26,366 bases of DNA from Nostocoides sp. (GCA_016702415.1 JADJEA010000010.1:1-26366), one strand, 5' to 3'. Shown: positions 9,127-17,865, counted from the first letter of the stretch. Program-made: numbers and translations. The notes: generated from the letters alone by a model not told the origin.

Positions 9127-10377
9127 ATGATCCCCACCCTCACGCCCGCCGCCCTTGATGTCCTCGACCGGCTCGCGATCGAGGTGCCGTCGTCGGGCGT
9201 TGCACTCCGGCACCCGGTTCCGGGTCTTCGGCACGCCCGGGACGCCGCGCACGGTGCGGGGAGAAGATCGCCGATGCCGCTCAGGTGCATGCGGTGACCG
9301 GGCTGGCCCCCCGAGCGTGGCTCTGCACATTCCGTGGGACCGGGTGGACGACTACGGGGCGCTGCGGTCAGATGCCGCCGACCTCGGCGTCCGCCTCGGC
9401 ACGATCAACTCCAACACCTTCAGGACGAGGCGTTCAAGTTCGGCTCCCTGACCGCGGCCGACGAGGGAGTTCGGCAGCGGGCCGTCGACCACCACATCGA
9501 GTGCATCGCGATCATGCGTGAGACCGGCTCGACGGATCTGAAGATCTGGCTCGCCGACGGATCGAACTACCCGGGGCAGACCGACCTCCGCCAGCGCCAG
9601 GACTCCCTCGCGGCGTCCTTGCGGACGATCTATGACGCGCTCGATCCCGGGCAGCGGCTGGTTTTGGAGTACAAGTTCTTCGAGCCCGCCTTCTATGCCA
9701 CCGACGTGCCGGACTGGGGCACGGCATACGCCCAGGTCGCCGCGCTCGGCGAGCGCGCCGTGGTCTGTCTGGACACCCGGACACCACGCTCCCGGAACGA
9801 ATATCGAGCAGATCGTCGCCACGCTCCTGCGGCTGGGCAAGCTCGGCTCGTTCGACTTCAACAGCCGCTTCTATGCCGATGACGACCTCATCGTCGGGGC
9901 GGCCGATCCGTTCCAGTTGTTCCGCATCATGGCCGAGGTCATCCGCGGCGGTGGCCTCGACGCCGGTTCGGGCGTGGCGCTCATGCTCGACCAGTGCCAC
10001 AACATCGAGGCCAAGATCCCCGGTCAGATCCGCTCGGTGCTCAACGTCCAGGAGATGACCGCCCGGGCGCTGCTGATCGACCGCACCGCGCTCGCCGCCG
10101 CCCAGGCTGCCAATGACGTATTGACGGCGAACGCGGTCGTCATGGACGCGTTCTATGCCGATGTCCGGCCCGCGCTGGCCGCCTGGCGCGAGGAGCGCGG
10201 ACTGCCGGCCGACCCCATGCGCGCCTTCGCCGACTCCGGCTACCTCCAGCGCATTGCCGCCGATCGCGCCGGCGGCACCCAGGGCTGGGTGGGGCGCGTG
10301 GGGCGGCCCCGGGCCCTGCACCATCCGCCATTCCCTCGCCCCACGTCGACCCGAATCGCGAGACCGCACATGCCTGA
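9127..10377 (+). CDS. rhaI: L-rhamnose isomerase, RhaI type (frameshifted)
   Basis: Converts L-rhamnose to L-rhamnulose; metal-dependent TIM-barrel enzyme of the Pseudomonas RhaI/xylose isomerase-like type. Blocks: TPAALDVLDRLAIEVPS, GTRFRVFGTPGTPRTV, VHAVTGLAP, VALHIPWDRVDDYGALR, LGTINSNTF, DEAFKFGSLTAADEGVRQRA, HHIECIAIMRETGSTDLKIW, LADGSNYPGQTDL (metal region), RLVLEYKFFEPAFYATDVPD, VVCLDT then HHAPGTNIEQIVATLLRLGK, SFDFNSRFYADDDLIVGAAD and VALMLDQCHNIEAKIPGQIR. Start ATG 9127; GTG 9121 in the same frame is possible, and no strong ribosome site is seen for either. The C-terminus is unclear: after GGTQGW the reading frame runs into the next gene, and I place the stop at the TGA 10375-10377, overlapping the rhaEW ATG. 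Frameshifts near 9200, 9260, 9310, 9420 and 9780. Confidence 0.9.
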
Positions 10378-12452
10378 CGCCACCTCGTCCTACTCCACCC
10401 CTGCCGACTTGACCTCTCCCACAGCCAATCCGGCCGTCACCGACCTCATCGCCCGGGCCAACCGGTTGGGTGCCGATCCGCGCAACACCAACTACGCCGG
10501 GGGCAATGCCTCGGCCAAGGGCACGCAGACCGACCCGGTGACGGGCGGGACGTCGATCTGCTCTGGGTCAGGGGTCCGGTGGCGACCTCGGCACGCTCAC
10601 TCCCAGGGACTGGCCGTGCTTCGGCTGGACCGGATGCGTGCCCTCGCGGCGGTCTATCCAGGGCTGGAGCGGGAAGACGAGATGGTCGCCGCCTTCGACT
10701 ACTGCCTGCACGGCAAGGGCGGGGCGGCACCGTCCATCGACACCGCGATGCACGGGCTCGTCGATGCCGCCCATGTCGACCATCTCCACCCCGACGCGGG
10801 GATCGCCCTCGCCACCGCCGCCGACGGGGAGGCGCTCACGTGCGAGGTGTATGCCGACCGCGTCGCCTGGGTGCCCTGGCGCCGGCCCGGCTTCCAACTC
10901 GGTCTCGACATCGCCGCGATCAAGGACGCCAATCCGCAGGCCGTCGGCTGCATTCTCGGTGGTCACGGGATCACCGCCTGGGGCGCGACGTCGGCTGAGT
11001 GCGAACGCAATTCGCTGTGGATGATCGAGACCGCAGCGGCCTATATCGCCGAGCACAGTCGGCCGGAGCCGTTCGGTGCGCCCCTGGCCGGTCACGAGCC
11101 GCTCCCTCGTGCGCAGCGACGCGCGCGGGCGGCGGCGCTCGCCCCGACGATCCGTGGGCTCGTGAGCACCGACCGGCCGATGGTCGGGCACTACACCGAC
11201 TCCGATGTCGTCCTCGACTTCCTCGCGCGCGCCGCCCACCCGCGTCTGGCCGACCTGGGCACGTCTGCCTGACCACTTCCTGCGGACCAAGGTCACGCCT
11301 CTCGTCCTCGACCCGCCGGCGACGGCGACGGCGGAGGCGATGATCGCGCGGCTGAAGGAACTCCACGGGGAGTACCGCGCGGCATACCAGGCCTATTACG
11401 ACCGCCACGCCACACCCGACTCGCCGGCCATCCGCGGAGCCGACCCGTTGATCGTGCTCGTCCCGGGGGTCGGGATGTTCTCCTACGGGCCGGACAAGCA
11501 GACTGCGCGGGTGGCGGGGGAGTTCTATGTCAACGCGATCAACGTCATGCGCGGCGCCGAGGGCATCTCCACCTATGCCCCGATCGATGAGGGCGAGAAG
11601 TTCCGGATCGAGTACTGGGCGCTCGAAGAGGCCAAACTGCGGCGCCTGCCCAAACCCAAACCACTGGCCACCCGCATCGCGCTCGTCACTGGCGCGGCCT
11701 CCGGCATCGGCCGCGCCATCGCGAATCGCCTTGCGGCAGAGGGCGCGTGCGTCGTCATCGCCGACCTCTCGCTGGAGAAGGCGCAGGCGGCCGCGGCGCA
11801 GATCGGTGGCCCGGATGTGGCGATCGGCGTGACAGTGGACGTCTCGGACGAAGCGGCCGTCCAGGCGGCCGTGAATGCCGCCGTGCTCGCCTTCGGGGGC
11901 CTCGACCTCGTCGTCAACAACGCCGGGCTGTCGCTGTCGAAGTCGTTGCTGGACACCACTGTCGAGGATTGGGACCGCCAGCACGATGTCATGGCGCGGG
12001 GGTCCTTCCTCGTCTCCCGCGCCGCCGCCCGCGTGCTCATCGACCAAGGCATGGGCGGTGACATCGTCTCTATCTCGAGCAAGAACTCCGTCTTCGCCGG
12101 GCCGAACAATATCGCCTACTCCGCCGTCAAGGCCGACCAGGCACATCAGGTCCGCCTCCTCGCCGCCGAGTTGGGCGAGCACGGCATCCGCGTCAACGGG
12201 ATCAACCCCGATGGCGTCGTCCAGGGCTCGGGCATCTTCGCCGGGGGGTGGGGGGCGAACCGGGCGGCGGTCTACGGCGTGGACGAGAAGGACCTCGGCC
12301 GCTTCTATGCCCAGCGCACGATCCTCAAGAAGGAGGTGCTGCCGGAGCATTGTGCCGCAGCGGTTTTCGCCCTGGTCGGACCCGACCTGACCCGGACCAC
12401 GGGGATGCACATCCCGGTTGATTCCGGCGTGGCTGCGGCCTTCCTCCGGTGA
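10370..12452 (+). CDS. rhaEW: Bifunctional rhamnulose-1-phosphate aldolase / L-lactaldehyde dehydrogenase (frameshifted)
   Basis: The N-terminal class II aldolase domain (about residues 10-310) splits L-rhamnulose 1-phosphate into dihydroxyacetone phosphate and L-lactaldehyde. The C-terminal short-chain dehydrogenase (about 430-690) oxidises lactaldehyde. Aldolase blocks: ADPRNTNYAGGNASAKGTQT, LAVLRLDRMRALA, CLHGKGGAAPSIDTAMHGLV, VDHLHPDAGIALATAADGEA (zinc histidines) and AVGCILGGHGITAWG. A linker with GVGMFSYGPDKQTARVAGEF follows. Dehydrogenase blocks: IALVTGAASGIGRAIANRLA (NAD loop), LDLVVNNAGLSLSKSLLDTT, DIVSISSKNSVFAGPNN and AYSAVKADQAHQVRLLAAEL (YxxxK catalytic pair), ending GMHIPVDSGVAAAFLR. 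This fusion is typical of Actinobacteria and some other phyla. Only two shifts are needed, near 10555 and 11270. Its stop overlaps the rhaB start by 4 bases. Confidence 0.93.
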
Positions 12453-13918
12453 GCGGTATGCCGCCCGCCCCCCTCCCGTTGTCGCCGCGCCCGTCCGGTC
12501 GGTTCGCGGCCGTGGATCTTGGTGCCTCGTCGGGGAGGGTCATGGTGGGCGAGATTGGTCCGGATGGCGTGCGGCTGACACCCGTGGCGCGCTTCCCCAA
12601 CGCGGCGGTGCCGCGGGCGGACGGGTTGCACTGGGACATCGCCGCGCTGCGGGATCAGGTAGTGGCCGGGCTGCGGGCCGTGACCGGGCTGGTCGGTGCG
12701 GAGGGCCTGGTGAGTGTCGGAATCGACTCCTGGGCAGTGGATTACGGCCTGATGCGCGACGGCGATCTCCTCGGCGAGCCCTTCCATTATCGCGACGAAC
12801 GCCGCTGCGCCGAAGGGCCGCGAGCGGTGCACGAGCGCCTCGACCACGCGGAGCTCTTCAGCCGTCATGGGCTGCAGTTCCTGCCCTTCACCACCCTTTA
12901 TCAACTCGCCGCCGATCCGCTCGCGCGTGAGGCGGATCGGTTCCTGCTGATCCCCGATCTCCTCGGCTACTGGCTGACCGGACGGGCCGTGGCCGAGCGA
13001 ACCAACGCCTCGACCACCGGCCTGCTCGGAGCGACCTCAGGGCTCTGGGACGACGACGTTGTCAGCCGAATCGAGCTGCCGCGCCGCATCTTTCCGGATA
13101 TCGTCGACGCGGGCGACCGGGTGGGCACGATCTCCGGCGAGATGGCCGCTGGGGCGGGAGTGGTCGGCATACCCCTGGTGGGCGTGGGTTCGCACGACAC
13201 GGCGTCCGCGGTGGTCGGGGTTCCGCTGGAAGGCGAGGACGCGGCATACATCTCCCTGGGGACGTGGGGTCTGGTCGGGGTCGAGTTGGCCCACCCGGTG
13301 CTGAGTGACGATGCGCGGGGTGCGAATTTCACCAACGAGAGAGGGGTGGACGGCACGATCCGGTTTCTCACCAATGTCATGGGGACGTGGCTGCTCAGCG
13401 AGAGCCTGCGCGCGTGGGGCACCGACGATCTGACTGGCCTGCTCGCCGCGGCGGCCGAGATTCCCTCCGTGGCAGCGACATTCGATGTGCAGGACGCCCG
13501 CTTCCTGCCCCCGGGGGACCTGCCGTCCCGGATCACGCAGTGGTATGCCGACCGTCACCTCCCCCCGCCGACCGGCCGTCCCGCGTTGGTCCGGGCGATC
13601 GTCGAGAGTCTCGCCGAGGCCTACGCCCGGGCGGTGGACGATGCGGAACGCTTGTCGGAGAAGACCATACGAGTCGTCCATGTGGTCGGCGGGGGCGCGC
13701 GCAACCGTCTGCTGTGCCAAGCCATCGCGGACCGCTCCGGCCGACGCGTCGTGGCCGGTCCGGTGGAAGCGACGGCACTCGGCAACGTCCTGGTTCAGGC
13801 CAGGACCGCCGGTCTGACCGGGCCTGCTCTTTCCGACCTGCGTGACCTCGTCCGGCGGTCGGTGGCGCTGCAGAGCTTCATTCCGGGTGAGCGAGCGCGG
13901 CGAGTCACAACGCCATGA
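12449..13918 (+). CDS. rhaB: Rhamnulokinase (intact)
   Basis: Phosphorylates L-rhamnulose at C1 with ATP; FGGY kinase, 489 residues, the usual length. Intact single frame. Motifs: FAAVDLGASSGRVMVGEIGP (phosphate loop, residues 19-38), VSVGIDSWAVDYGLMRDGDL, HYRDERRCAEG, RFLLIPDLLGYWLTGRAVAE, ERTNASTTGLLGATSGLWDD, VGSHDTASAVVGVPLEGEDA (hinge), AYISLGTWGLVGVE (adenosine region), GGTWLL-like MGTWLLSESLRAWG, VVHVVGGGARNRLLCQAIAD and VVAGPVEATALGNVLVQART. The GTG at 12449 forms a GTGA overlap with the rhaEW stop; ATG 12458 in the same frame is an alternative start. Order rhaI-rhaEW-rhaB lets the kinase feed the aldolase encoded just upstream. No transporter, mutarotase or further gene follows in this transcript; the next promoter is 68 bases on. 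Confidence 0.96.
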   Translation: MSGMPPAPLPLSPRPSGRFAAVDLGASSGRVMVGEIGPDGVRLTPVARFPNAAVPRADGLHWDIAALRDQVVAGLRAVTGLVGAEGLVSVGIDSWAVDYGLMRDGDLLGEPFHYRDERRCAEGPRAVHERLDHAELFSRHGLQFLPFTTLYQLAADPLAREADRFLLIPDLLGYWLTGRAVAERTNASTTGLLGATSGLWDDDVVSRIELPRRIFPDIVDAGDRVGTISGEMAAGAGVVGIPLVGVGSHDTASAVVGVPLEGEDAAYISLGTWGLVGVELAHPVLSDDARGANFTNERGVDGTIRFLTNVMGTWLLSESLRAWGTDDLTGLLAAAAEIPSVAATFDVQDARFLPPGDLPSRITQWYADRHLPPPTGRPALVRAIVESLAEAYARAVDDAERLSEKTIRVVHVVGGGARNRLLCQAIADRSGRRVVAGPVEATALGNVLVQARTAGLTGPALSDLRDLVRRSVALQSFIPGERARRVTTP

Positions 13919-13985
13919 CGGTTACCGGTGTCGGGACCTGGCCGATGGCCTGCGGTGAGGGCGCGGGTGTGACCCACGTGAGCCG

Positions 13986-14014
13986 TTGACTTGTCACTCG
14001 AACTAGTATACGAT
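13986..14014 (+). promoter_or_regulatory. Promoter of the DUF222/HNH gene
   Basis: TTGACT (13986-13991) and TACGAT (14009-14014) are separated by exactly 17 bases. Transcription should begin near 14020. A second box, TAGTAT (14004-14009), stands 7 bases before a GTG at 14017 and could instead drive a leaderless form of the downstream gene. Confidence 0.7.
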
Positions 14015-14020
14015 TAGTGC

Positions 14021-14040
14021 GTTGGTCCGGTTGGGCCAAC
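14021..14040 (+). promoter_or_regulatory. Stem-loop at the predicted mRNA 5' end
   Basis: GTTGGTCC (14021-14028) pairs with GGGCCAAC (14033-14040) over 8 positions with one G-U pair, closing a GGTT loop. It begins within a base or two of the predicted transcription start, so it would cap the 5' end of the HNH-gene mRNA and could protect it from decay or affect start choice. Confidence 0.4.
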
Positions 14041-14073
14041 GGGGGTGCGGGTCGACGATGCGGGGGTGTCGTA

Positions 14074-15450
14074 GTGAGCGTTGCAATGGTGTCTGCGGTT
14101 GCCGGTCACGGCGATCCGGAGCAGTTGTGGGAGCGGGCTCGAGTGATCGCGGGCCAGCTGAACATGCTGTATGCCGAGCTGGCCGAGGTGACCGCTGCGG
14201 TGATCGAGGCGCAGGCGTGGGGTGGGCAGGGGGGTGTCCGGTCCCCAGAGCATTGGCTGATGCTGCGGGCGGGTTTGTCGCCTGCGACGGCGGCGCAGGT
14301 AACCGCGCTGGCCCGGTCGCGGTCCCGGATGCCGGCGTTGACCGGCCTGGTCGATCAGGGACGGTTGTCGTTGGACCAGGCCAGCACGATCGCGGTCCGG
14401 GTGCCGGCCGGGTATGCCGAGTCGGTGTGTGAGATCGCGCCACTGATGACGGTCACCCAGCTACGCCGGGCCGTCGGCCGGCACGCCTTCGACCCCGACC
14501 CCGGTACTGGCCCTGAGGGTCAGGGTGGCGAGGATCGTGGGGTGGATGCCGGGCGGGCGGTGGAGCCGAGCCAGGTCTCATTGGTCTGGGATGAGGGACG
14601 GCTGCTGCTGCGGGGGGATCTGGATGCGCTCGACGGGGCGATGGTGGAGAACGCGATCCGGGAAGCCAAGGACGCCCTATTCACTGCCGGGGACAGCCGG
14701 GCCGGCCTGGCTGATGCGCTGGTCGAGATGGCGTCCCGCTCCCTGGCTGGTGTGCACTCGCCGGCACGGGCCGCGCATTACCGGGTCCTGGTCCATCTGG
14801 ATACCGAGGGGGCATGGCTCAACGCCCGGGGGAGCCTCGCGGTCCGGATCGCGGAAAGGTTGGGGTGTGTGGCCGACGCGGCCGTGGCCTGGCATCGGGA
14901 CGGGAAACCGGTTTCGGTCGGGCGCACCCGGCGGGCGATCCCGGAACGGACCCGCCGGCTGGTGGAGGACCGGGACCGGGGCTGCGCCTACCCCGGGTGC
15001 ACCGCGGGCCGGTTCGTGGAGATCCACCACGTGCGGCATCGCCAGGACGGCGGCGGCCACGACTACGACAACCTCCTCTGCCTGTGCCCCCGTCATCACC
15101 GCGCCCACCACGCCGGAGACTTCCACATCACCCCCGGCACCGACCCGCGGGTCCCGTTCGTGTTCACCGCCCGCCATGGATGGACCATCCAGGTCCCCCC
15201 ACGCGATCCGACACTCCCGAGCGATCCGACACCCCCACGCGATCGCAGCCGCCTACGCGATCCCGCCCCGAGGACCGGCCCGCTGAGGCCGACCCCCGGG
15301 AGGCCACGGCCGCCCGACCGCCCACCGGACTACACACCCCCGCTTGGGGAACGCGCGGACTACGGCGCAATCGTCTTCCGACGACAAGACCTCAACCCAC
15401 CCCACGACGACGGAGACGACGACGCCGCCGGCCGTCAGGCGCAGGACTAG
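14074..15450 (+). CDS. DUF222 and HNH endonuclease domain protein (13E12 family), intact
   Basis: Member of the actinobacterial DUF222-HNH (13E12-repeat-like) family, of unknown biological role and commonly present in many copies per genome. The DUF222 helical region covers about residues 15-280 (HWLMLRAGLSPATAAQVTAL, LVDQGRLSLDQASTIAVRVP, DLDALDGAMVENAIREAKDA, AGLADALVEMASRSL). The HNH nuclease motif is at about 300-355: CAYPGCTAGRFVEIHHVRH, then NLLCLCPRHHRAHH, giving the paired HH, the Asn and the CxxHH zinc/metal ligands. The tail from about 385 is a proline/arginine-rich, low-complexity region, probably disordered. Start is uncertain: GTG 14074 has GGGGGTG upstream and a 50-base leader from the promoter, ATG 14086 is possible, and GTG 14017 would be used if leaderless. 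It has its own promoter and terminator, so it stands alone. Possible nuclease activity is inferred from the motif only. Confidence 0.9.
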   Translation: MSVAMVSAVAGHGDPEQLWERARVIAGQLNMLYAELAEVTAAVIEAQAWGGQGGVRSPEHWLMLRAGLSPATAAQVTALARSRSRMPALTGLVDQGRLSLDQASTIAVRVPAGYAESVCEIAPLMTVTQLRRAVGRHAFDPDPGTGPEGQGGEDRGVDAGRAVEPSQVSLVWDEGRLLLRGDLDALDGAMVENAIREAKDALFTAGDSRAGLADALVEMASRSLAGVHSPARAAHYRVLVHLDTEGAWLNARGSLAVRIAERLGCVADAAVAWHRDGKPVSVGRTRRAIPERTRRLVEDRDRGCAYPGCTAGRFVEIHHVRHRQDGGGHDYDNLLCLCPRHHRAHHAGDFHITPGTDPRVPFVFTARHGWTIQVPPRDPTLPSDPTPPRDRSRLRDPAPRTGPLRPTPGRPRPPDRPPDYTPPLGERADYGAIVFRRQDLNPPHDDGDDDAAGRQAQD

Positions 15451-15453
15451 CGT

Positions 15454-15478
15454 TCGCGGACGCCGGTCACGTCCGCGA
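15454..15478 (+). terminator. Hairpin terminator after the DUF222/HNH gene
   Basis: TCGCGGACG (15454-15462) and CGTCCGCGA (15470-15478) form a perfect 9-base-pair stem with a 7-base loop, starting 4 bases after the stop codon. Only a weak T-rich stretch follows at 15490-15500, as is usual in GC-rich genomes. Confidence 0.65.
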
Positions 15479-15493
15479 CCCGTGACGGCTTCT

Positions 15494-15499
15494 TATAGT
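15494..15499 (+). promoter_or_regulatory. -10 box of the LysR gene (leaderless start)
   Basis: TATAGT lies 5 bases before the GTG at 15505, so transcription should begin on or next to the start codon. No ribosome site is present and no good -35 box is seen. Confidence 0.5.
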
Positions 15500-15504
15500 T
15501 GCTC

Positions 15505-16459
15505 GTGGTCACCCGAGCCCGGACCTGGGATTTGCGGTATGCCGTGTCCCTCGACGCCGTCGGTCGGCTCGGGTCCTTCAGCGCGGCGGCCGAGGAACTC
15601 GGCTACACCCAGTCGGCGGTGAGCCAGCACATCGCTCGCCTCGAACGCATCGTCGGTCACCCCCTCGTGATCCGGCCGGGCGGCCCGAAGCGGGTGTCCC
15701 TGACACCCGCCGGGGAGATCCTTCTGGCGCACGCGCGGGCGATCAGCGATCGACTCGACAGCGCCTATGCCGACCTCGAAGCCCTCCAGCGTGGTGCCGC
15801 CGGGGTGCTTCGGGTCGGGTGCTACCAGAGCGTCGGGGCGCGCATCCTCCCGGGGGTGCTCCGCGAGTTCGCCGCCGCCTGGCCGCGGGTGCGGGTCGAG
15901 CTGACCGAGGCCGAGGACGACGCGGTACTGCTCTCCGGAGTGGAGCAGGGGGTCCTCGACCTCACCTTCGTCGCCTATCCGATCTCGGCCGGGCCATTCC
16001 GCGGCGAGGAAATCTTCGAGGACCCTTACGTCGTTGTCGTTGGGGGAACACGATCCCCTGGCCTCGGGCACCGACGACCTCCCCCTCGACGCGTTGGACG
16101 GGCGACCGCTCGTGACATACGCGCAGATGCGGGAGGTCCACTCGATCGAGAATCGGCTGGCCCGCCCGCAGCTTCGCGAACAGATCGTCTTCCGCTCGAA
16201 CGACAACGGCATGCTGCTCGGGCTGGCCGCGGAAGGAGTGGGGGCGGCGGTGATCTCCTGGCTCTCGGTCGACCCACACCGGCCCGGCATCCGCGTGCGG
16301 CGGCTGGCCGGCGTGAGCCCCCGCGTCGTCGGCATCGCCTGGCATCGTGATCGCTACCGCATCCCGGCCCACCGCGCCTTCATCGACCTCGCGCGCACCC
16401 ACGCCCTGCGGGAAGCCCGGCTGCTCTCGGGGATGTCGGCGGCGCGCGGTCAGGAGTGA
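15505..16459 (+). CDS. LysR-family transcriptional regulator (one frameshift)
   Basis: DNA-binding regulator with an N-terminal winged helix: DAVGRLGSFSAAAEELGYTQ then SAVSQHIARLERIVGHPLVI (helix-turn-helix about residues 20-60), linker helix RAISDRLDSAYADLEALQRG, and a substrate-binding domain from about residue 95 (LRVGCYQSVGARILPGVLRE, GVLDLTFVAYPISAGPFRGE, FRSNDNGMLLGLAAEGVGAA, SVDPHRPGIRVRRLAGVSPR). About 318 codons, slightly longer than usual. One frameshift at the G run near 16040, where VVVGEHDPLASG is split; dropping one G restores the frame. GTG 15505 is favoured by the TATAGT box. The target is unknown: LysR genes usually face their target, but the upstream neighbour is the HNH gene on the same strand. 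The gene converges on and overlaps the acetyltransferase by 10 bases. Confidence 0.92.
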
Positions 16460-17061
16460 CTGCGCGCCCCGACGTCGATAGCGACGACGGCGCGACGCTT
16501 GGACGGCCGGTGGATCACCTCGAATCCGGAGGCGAGATAGATGCTGAGCGGGCCGGGGTGCTCCTCCCCCCAGGTGGCGTCCGGGACGGTGATCGGATAC
16601 GCCTCCACCCGCCGCGCTCCCCGGTCCCGCGCGAACGTCACCGCCGCCGCGGCGAGCGCCCGCGCGACGCCGCGCCCGCGGAATCCGACTCGGGTCAGCA
16701 CGCAGGTGACCGCCCAGACGGAGCAGTCCCCGCGGTCCTCGGTCCGCCCGCGCCACGCGGTCTGGTTGGAGTTGCGGACCAGTCCGTCGTATGCCGACCG
16801 CTCCCCCACCGCGCACCACCCCGCCGGTTCGCCGTCGACGTAGGCGATCAGGCCGCTCGTCTGCGGCGAGTCCGGGTCGCCACAGGCGCTCTGGTCGCGC
16901 AGGCGCTGCGCCCGCTCCTCCACCGGGGTGCTCCGGAAGGACTCCCCGCGCGCCAACCGGTAACGCTGGCACTGACATTCGGCGCTGCCGCCGCGCTCGC
17001 CGATGATGGCGCGCAGGTCCGCGCAGCTGGCCTGGTTCGCCGGAACGACGGTGATCCCCAC
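16450..17061 (-). CDS. GNAT-family N-acetyltransferase
   Basis: Probable acetyl-CoA-dependent N-acetyltransferase of unknown substrate. Intact frame of about 203 codons. N-terminal part: GITVVPANQASCADLRAIIG, then the cysteine-bearing SAECQCQRYRLARGESF, a signature seen in one subgroup of the superfamily. Core: SGLIAYVDGEPAGWCAVGER (beta strands), then VLTRVGFRGRGVARALAAAA (acetyl-CoA pyrophosphate loop, R-G-x-G-V-A pattern) and ARRVEAYPI; C-terminus GPLSIYLASGFEVIHRPSKR. Start is uncertain: GTG 17061 gives a family-like N-terminus; GTG 17079 lies inside a tandem repeat. No clear ribosome site is present for either. Its last bases overlap the LysR 3' end (convergent), so the two transcripts are partly antisense. 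Divergent from the stress-protein gene across a 190-base gap. Confidence 0.85.
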   Translation of the reverse strand: MGITVVPANQASCADLRAIIGERGGSAECQCQRYRLARGESFRSTPVEERAQRLRDQSACGDPDSPQTSGLIAYVDGEPAGWCAVGERSAYDGLVRNSNQTAWRGRTEDRGDCSVWAVTCVLTRVGFRGRGVARALAAAAVTFARDRGARRVEAYPITVPDATWGEEHPGPLSIYLASGFEVIHRPSKRRAVVAIDVGARSHS

Positions 17062-17070
17062 GGCGACAGT

Positions 17071-17130
17071 GTGCGCCACGCAACCGCCCCGTGCCCCACG
17101 TAACCGCCCCCTGCGCCACGCAACCGGACG
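17071..17130. repeat. Three tandem imperfect 20-base repeats
   Basis: Units start at 17071, 17091 and 17111, each close to GTGCGCCACGCAACCGCCCC. Unit 2 differs at two positions; unit 3 differs at position 1 and over its last four bases. The array lies in the divergent gap between the acetyltransferase and the stress-protein gene and may contain the acetyltransferase start. Confidence 0.75.
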
Positions 17131-17247
17131 CCGGTGACGGGTCGGGGAGAGAAGCCGACCACGTCCAATCGAGCACGAGCCGCGCCGCAGCCCTACTCTC
17201 GAATCGACGCGGCCCGGAAGCGGACGTGCATACCGGAAGAGAAGCCG

Positions 17248-17820
17248 ATGAGCGAGCCCACCCACGCGACCCAGCCCGAGCCCACGGTGCCCGACGACGC
17301 CAGCGCCCGGACGCACGACAGCGATCCCGAACCGTCGCAGGGGCCGGAGCATGACGTGCCCCGGTTCACCGAACTCGTCGCGGACTTCCGCACCTGCATG
17401 TTCTCCACCATCGGTCCGGACGGGCTGATCCACAGCCGACCCATGGCGATTCAAGAGGTGGCGACCGACGGGACGGTGTGGTTCTTCGGATTTGCCGACG
17501 CCCCGAAGCTGGCCCAACTGGATACGCCCGCCGGGGTCAACCTCACCTTCGGCAACGACAGGCGCTTCGTGTCGGTCAGCGGGTCCGCGACAGTGGTCGA
17601 CGACCTCGCCAAGAAGCGCGAGCTGTGGAACCCGTTCGCCAAAGCGTGGTTCCAAACCGAGGCCGACGACCCGATGGTCGCGCTCATCCGCTTCGACCCC
17701 AGCGGGGGGGAGTACTGGGACGGACCGGGTCGCACCGGGCAGGCCATCGGCCTGGTCAAGGCCATCTTGGGCAAGGGCACCCCCGCCGACGGCGACAACG
17801 CCAAACTCGACCTGGGCTGA
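17248..17820 (+). CDS. Pyridoxamine 5'-phosphate oxidase-like general stress protein (intact)
   Basis: Flavin-binding split-barrel protein of the general stress protein 26 type (COG3871-like), 190 residues. The first 40 residues are acidic and proline-rich (THATQPEPTVPDDASARTHD), probably disordered. The barrel follows: FTELVADFRTCMFSTIGPDG, HSRPMAIQEVATDGTVWFFG, PAGVNLTFGNDRRFVSVSGS, KKRELWNPFAKAWF, MVALIRFDPSGGEYWDGPGR and the C-terminal GKGTPADGDNAKLDL. The HSRPM and WFFG segments are where flavin contacts are expected in the family. ATG 17248 has GGAAGAGAAG upstream; a TACTCT box at 17194-17199 is a weak -10 candidate. The real substrate is unknown; members are often induced by stress and may bind FMN or F420. 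It precedes the membrane-protein pair by 57 bases, but that pair has its own promoter box. Confidence 0.88.
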   Translation: MSEPTHATQPEPTVPDDASARTHDSDPEPSQGPEHDVPRFTELVADFRTCMFSTIGPDGLIHSRPMAIQEVATDGTVWFFGFADAPKLAQLDTPAGVNLTFGNDRRFVSVSGSATVVDDLAKKRELWNPFAKAWFQTEADDPMVALIRFDPSGGEYWDGPGRTGQAIGLVKAILGKGTPADGDNAKLDLG

Positions 17821-17865
17821 TCCGCTCAGAGCCTCCGCCCAATCGGTTCGGGGTGCCCTCTCCCC

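Noticed and set aside
9632..11272. One continuous frame joining rhaI and rhaEW as if a fusion protein
   Set aside because: The two parts match complete, separate enzymes, and a missing stop near 10300 is best explained by an indel; an ATG with family-like sequence begins rhaEW at 10370.
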